Of a stretch of DNA of 5,514 bases, positions 5,487 through 5,514 are shown one piece after another (the stretch's first letter is position 1; each line of letters starts with the position of its first letter). The notes beneath the pieces are model-generated. The model saw nothing but the letters and a program-made list of their open reading frames with translations, was not told the origin of the DNA and ran no database searches. A program made the position numbers and the translations under genes. Source of the stretch: Lachnospiraceae bacterium (lineage in GTDB: Bacteria > Bacillota > Clostridia > Lachnospirales > Lachnospiraceae); the NCBI GenBank assembly GCA_017437205.1, contig JAFSBP010000343.1, positions 1-5,514 of the forward strand. The letters run 5' to 3'.

Positions 5487-5514
5487 CGCATACGCCGACG
5501 CCGTAGATTTTGAA

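Noticed and set aside
5424..5514. Leftward partial reading frame of 29 codons ending at 5424 (ending LVSQFLS)
   Set aside because: The frame is open but short, runs through both hairpins, and has an Ala/Arg/Lys-rich composition with no recognisable motif. The rightward frames over the same bases look no worse.

Overview
The window looks like a chromosomal or mobile-island segment of a gut-type Firmicute, most probably Lachnospiraceae or a related Clostridia. This rests on moderate A+T content, strong GGAGG-type ribosome sites, a tnpA/tnpB/tnpC IS66 element of the clostridial type, and a pRiA4b ORF-3/SEC-C protein of a kind common in those genomes. The assignment is an inference from style; no marker gene is present.

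Layout from left to right. Positions 3-206 hold the last 67 codons of an unrecognised rightward gene. A perfect 11-bp hairpin (215-247) separates it from a convergent leftward gene (263-2122). That gene encodes a 619-aa protein with a pRiA4b ORF-3-like N-terminal domain, a coiled coil, a Rho-N/SAP-like segment and a C-terminal SEC-C zinc motif. Upstream of it lies an A+T-rich leftward gene (2229-2750) for a 173-aa protein that may carry a winged helix and that I cannot assign.

The right half is an IS66-family insertion sequence, about 2813-5363 (2,551 bp). It carries imperfect terminal inverted repeats and three leftward genes: tnpA (start revised to 5213), tnpB (7-nt overlap with tnpA) and tnpC (transposase; D244, D305 and E432 are the likely catalytic triad). 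The 92-nt tnpB-tnpC gap holds an extended -10 sequence and a small hairpin next to the weak tnpC ribosome site, so tnpC may be expressed or controlled separately. Four 10-bp tandem repeats lie just upstream of tnpA.

The last 150 bases, outside the IS, contain no convincing gene but hold three successive inverted repeats. One uses the IS end as one arm, and one closes with a GCAA tetraloop. I see no 8-bp target duplication. This flank is the least explained part of the window. I did not find a clear previously undescribed system; the candidates below are modest regulatory or structural oddities.
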